Shown: piece after piece, positions 62,103 through 64,000 of the stretch
Position numbering within the stretch: the first letter of the stretch is position 1
Layout: the number at the start of each line of letters is the position of its first letter
Source: Phoronis australis
Lineage: Eukaryota; Phoronida; Phoronidae
NCBI GenBank assembly: GCA_002633005.1
Contig: NMRA01000052.1
Location: forward strand, 85,583 to 149,582
Direction: 5' to 3'
Length of the DNA: 64,000 nt
The notes under the pieces: generated by a model
Databases searched by the model: none
What the model was told of the DNA's origin: nothing
Seen by the model: only the letters and a program-made list of their open reading frames with translations
Program-made: the position numbers and the translations under genes

Positions 62103-62518
62103 GCTGTGCGTACTTTGGCAGTGGAATCTTGCTTAATCTCAAGATCGCGTATGCGGGAACTTGGAATACACGAGGAAACCTGACAAGTTCCCACAAATAA
62201 TCACGTTCACGTTGACAAAATTTGCACTACACTAAATCAAACTACATGATGATAAAATAACATGAATTTTAACCAATCCTTTTTAAACTATTGGCGAACT
62301 TATTCACCAAAGAATAATTGATTTAATAATTAACATATTCCTCCGATTCTTTGACACAAGTTAATCTAAAGGAGAAAATGGGTGATCAAGAGGCCAATAA
62401 TTACAAAAAATCTTTACACTGAACAAAAATTCGCCCGATTGCCCAATGCATATCCAATTCCAAGTTCACGCATACGCGATCTTGAGATTAAGCAAGATTC
62501 CAAGTTCACGCACAACAG
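62103..62518. mobile_element. MITE of the gtgcgtgaacttggaat family, copy 2
   Basis: The left gctgtgcgtac...ggaatcttgcttaatctcaagatcgcgtatgcg portion pairs with the right cgcatacgcgatcttgagattaagcaagattcc portion. It has the same interior as 34873-35226. Confidence 0.8.
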
Positions 62519-63040
62519 ATTGACCTAGTTGGATCCACAGCGATAACTGATAACGGTGTCGGACCACCGAGGCCTGCTTGGATTTCAGTTGTGTGCACAA
62601 AAACTTGGTGTCTCTGATCATAAATACATCGAGGCGTTTATTCACACGGATCTCTTCTGCAGGCTATCAACGGGGCACCCGATAAAAAGCAACAGGTAAT
62701 TGTCTTTGTGACTTTGTCAGGAAGGGCCAGACCCAGAGGCGATGGTCATTGCCTAGTAGGCCTACAGCCACGGCCGGGTACAGAACTCAGTGACCGGCAG
62801 ACGTACAGGCAGTCGCCCGCCGGTGCTAGACACGCCTCCTGGAATTATTTCCCAACAAAATGCGACAATGTCTCCAGAGTTGACGCTGTGAAAGACTGCG
62901 CTGTGCAAAAATGGTGAACTAGACGCTGTGTATCATTTACTTCGATCTCCGCCAACACTTGCGTATTGTACGAGACGGTCTCGCCACCTGGCGACTGTGT
63001 TTTAAATAACCTTAGTGGCTGGAGTCACATAGCCGTTTCC
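62519..63040. other. No gene seen
   Basis: Somewhat GC-richer than its surroundings, but without recognisable coding content or RNA features. Confidence 0.4.
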
Positions 63041-63382
63041 AGGGCCCGGTCTCTAATCATTGTACTCGAAACTATTTTTGGCAATTTCTCTGCTCCTTTT
63101 GTGCAAACTTAAGATAATTGGTTATCAGACTGTGCTCGAATACATTATAGTTTCTGCATAGGAGTTTCTAGTTCAAGTTTGCCCTTGAAGACCCTTATAT
63201 TCGTGCTACAAACTCGAGTAAAAACTCGAAATTTCGAGTTCAAACTTAAACTTATTGCTTTAATATTGGGTTTAAAAACTGTGAACTAAGGACAATAAAT
63301 TATCTACGTAAGTTATTGTGTACTCGAGCATAGAATAATAGACACTTATCTTGAGTTCGCCCAAAAGTAGAGTAGAGCCCTG
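63041..63382. mobile_element. ctcaagataa MITE, copy 2 (complete)
   Basis: The ends agggcccggtctctaatc and gtagagtagagccctgg, plus inner aacttaagataattgg against cacttatcttgagttcgcc, form inverted repeats around a noncoding interior matching 33249-33612. Confidence 0.65.
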
Positions 63383-63852
63383 GTCTGCTATTCGAATCTT
63401 GGAACAAATCACGGGTTTCTTGACTTAAGTTCTTTTACTTTGTCTTAATTTTGACTAACTCACATGATGTGGAAGTTTCAAAGTTTCGAAGATGAGACAA
63501 ATCTTAGACCTAAGTAAAAAATTAACTTAAAGGAGCATGCCACCCAAAAAACAACCAAATAGCGGATTTGCAGTGCAGACGAACTATGCATTGCGCATGT
63601 GCGAGTTACTTCCTTCGCGAAGGCTCATGGGATAGCTTGTGGTCAGGCATGTCTTGGGCAGGCTGGATAGTGTGTGCATTTGGAGTGATTTGCAAACTAA
63701 AAACCATGTTTCATTTTTTTGCTTTATAATACCAAGCAAGTCCTCTCTCTCGTTTGTAAACACAGCGTAGCTATGATCAGTGACCGTGTGACCGAGGGTC
63801 GTCATGTTCAGTATTGGGGGTATCGGCGTTGATTTCGAAATCTCCTCCGGTT
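63383..63852. other. Downstream of the THAP fragment; likely element DNA
   Basis: Minus-strand frames continue with protein-like stretches in shifted frames (for example TVTDHSYA near 63780). This suggests decayed continuation of the THAP-containing element. No intact ORF. Confidence 0.35.
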
Positions 63853-63999
63853 TCAGACAAGTTGAGAGTTCTTGGGTTGCTTAACTTTTGTAGCTTTCGC
63901 CGTGGATATGCTAGAGACGTTAATTTTAAGAGGAAACTCCGTCGGAATGTTGTTCTCATAAGTCTTTTTTCCACCAGGAAAATGTTCGCTGCACACACG
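63853..63999 (-). pseudogene. THAP-domain C-terminal half, cut by the window edge
   Basis: From the right edge the minus strand reads RVCSEHFPGGKKTYENNIPTE and then FPLKINV... to a TGA at 63853. VCSEHF...P is the second zinc-ligand and AVPTIF-type part of a THAP domain; the first half lies beyond the window. The frame stops 48 codons in, and further protein-like sequence follows in other frames. It is therefore either an exon with an unseen donor or a decayed P-element/THAP transposase copy. Confidence 0.7.
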
Positions 64000-64000
64000 A

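Overview
This is eukaryotic, animal-type DNA. Genes are split by introns with GT/AG ends, the spacers are AT-rich, and the window is dense with small inverted-repeat transposons, tRNA-derived SINEs and retroelement scraps. The gene set (ATG16L1 with WD40 repeats, a Norrin-like cystine-knot ligand, an NLR with a DZIP3-type HEPN domain plus CARD, and an intronless peptide-type GPCR) fits a marine invertebrate, most plausibly a non-vertebrate deuterostome such as a hemichordate. A cnidarian or other bilaterian cannot be excluded from this window. Single N bases at 24501, 40831 and 57556 show that this is a draft assembly.

Layout. 1-5.0 kb holds decayed inverted-repeat elements and the probable 3' UTR of ATG16L1. 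5.07-19.28 kb, minus strand: a complete 14-exon ATG16L1 gene whose phases all agree (559 aa predicted), with repeats in its introns. 19.3-28.4 kb: no confident gene; MITEs, SINEs and trinucleotide-rich DNA. 28.45-34.27 kb, plus strand: a two-exon Norrin (NDP)-like gene with a 5.4 kb intron that hosts a cluster of MITEs and a LINE tail. 34.3-38.9 kb: MITEs, an inverted pair of retroelement tails, and a diverged copy of an intron of the next gene. 38.96-46.88 kb, plus strand: a five-exon NLR-like gene (HEPN-CARD-NACHT-LRR, about 1167-1207 aa). 47.0-48.0 kb: a decayed RNase H-containing retroelement, then a near-perfect 186-bp-arm hairpin. 48.85-49.97 kb, minus strand: an intronless class A GPCR, FMRFamide-receptor-like. 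50-53.7 kb: no confident gene. 53.7-61.35 kb: a direct tandem duplication of a 3.8 kb block, part of which recurs in ATG16L1 intron 1. 61.4-64 kb: further MITEs and, at the right edge on the minus strand, a truncated THAP-domain coding piece.

The genes do not form an operon-like system. Two of them bear on innate immunity and autophagy: ATG16L1 (LC3-lipidation scaffold) and the CARD/HEPN NLR. The NLR is the most unusual locus. It joins two N-terminal signalling modules to a NACHT with an intact Walker A, but its Walker B tail, its sensor position and the HEPN catalytic motif all look degenerate.
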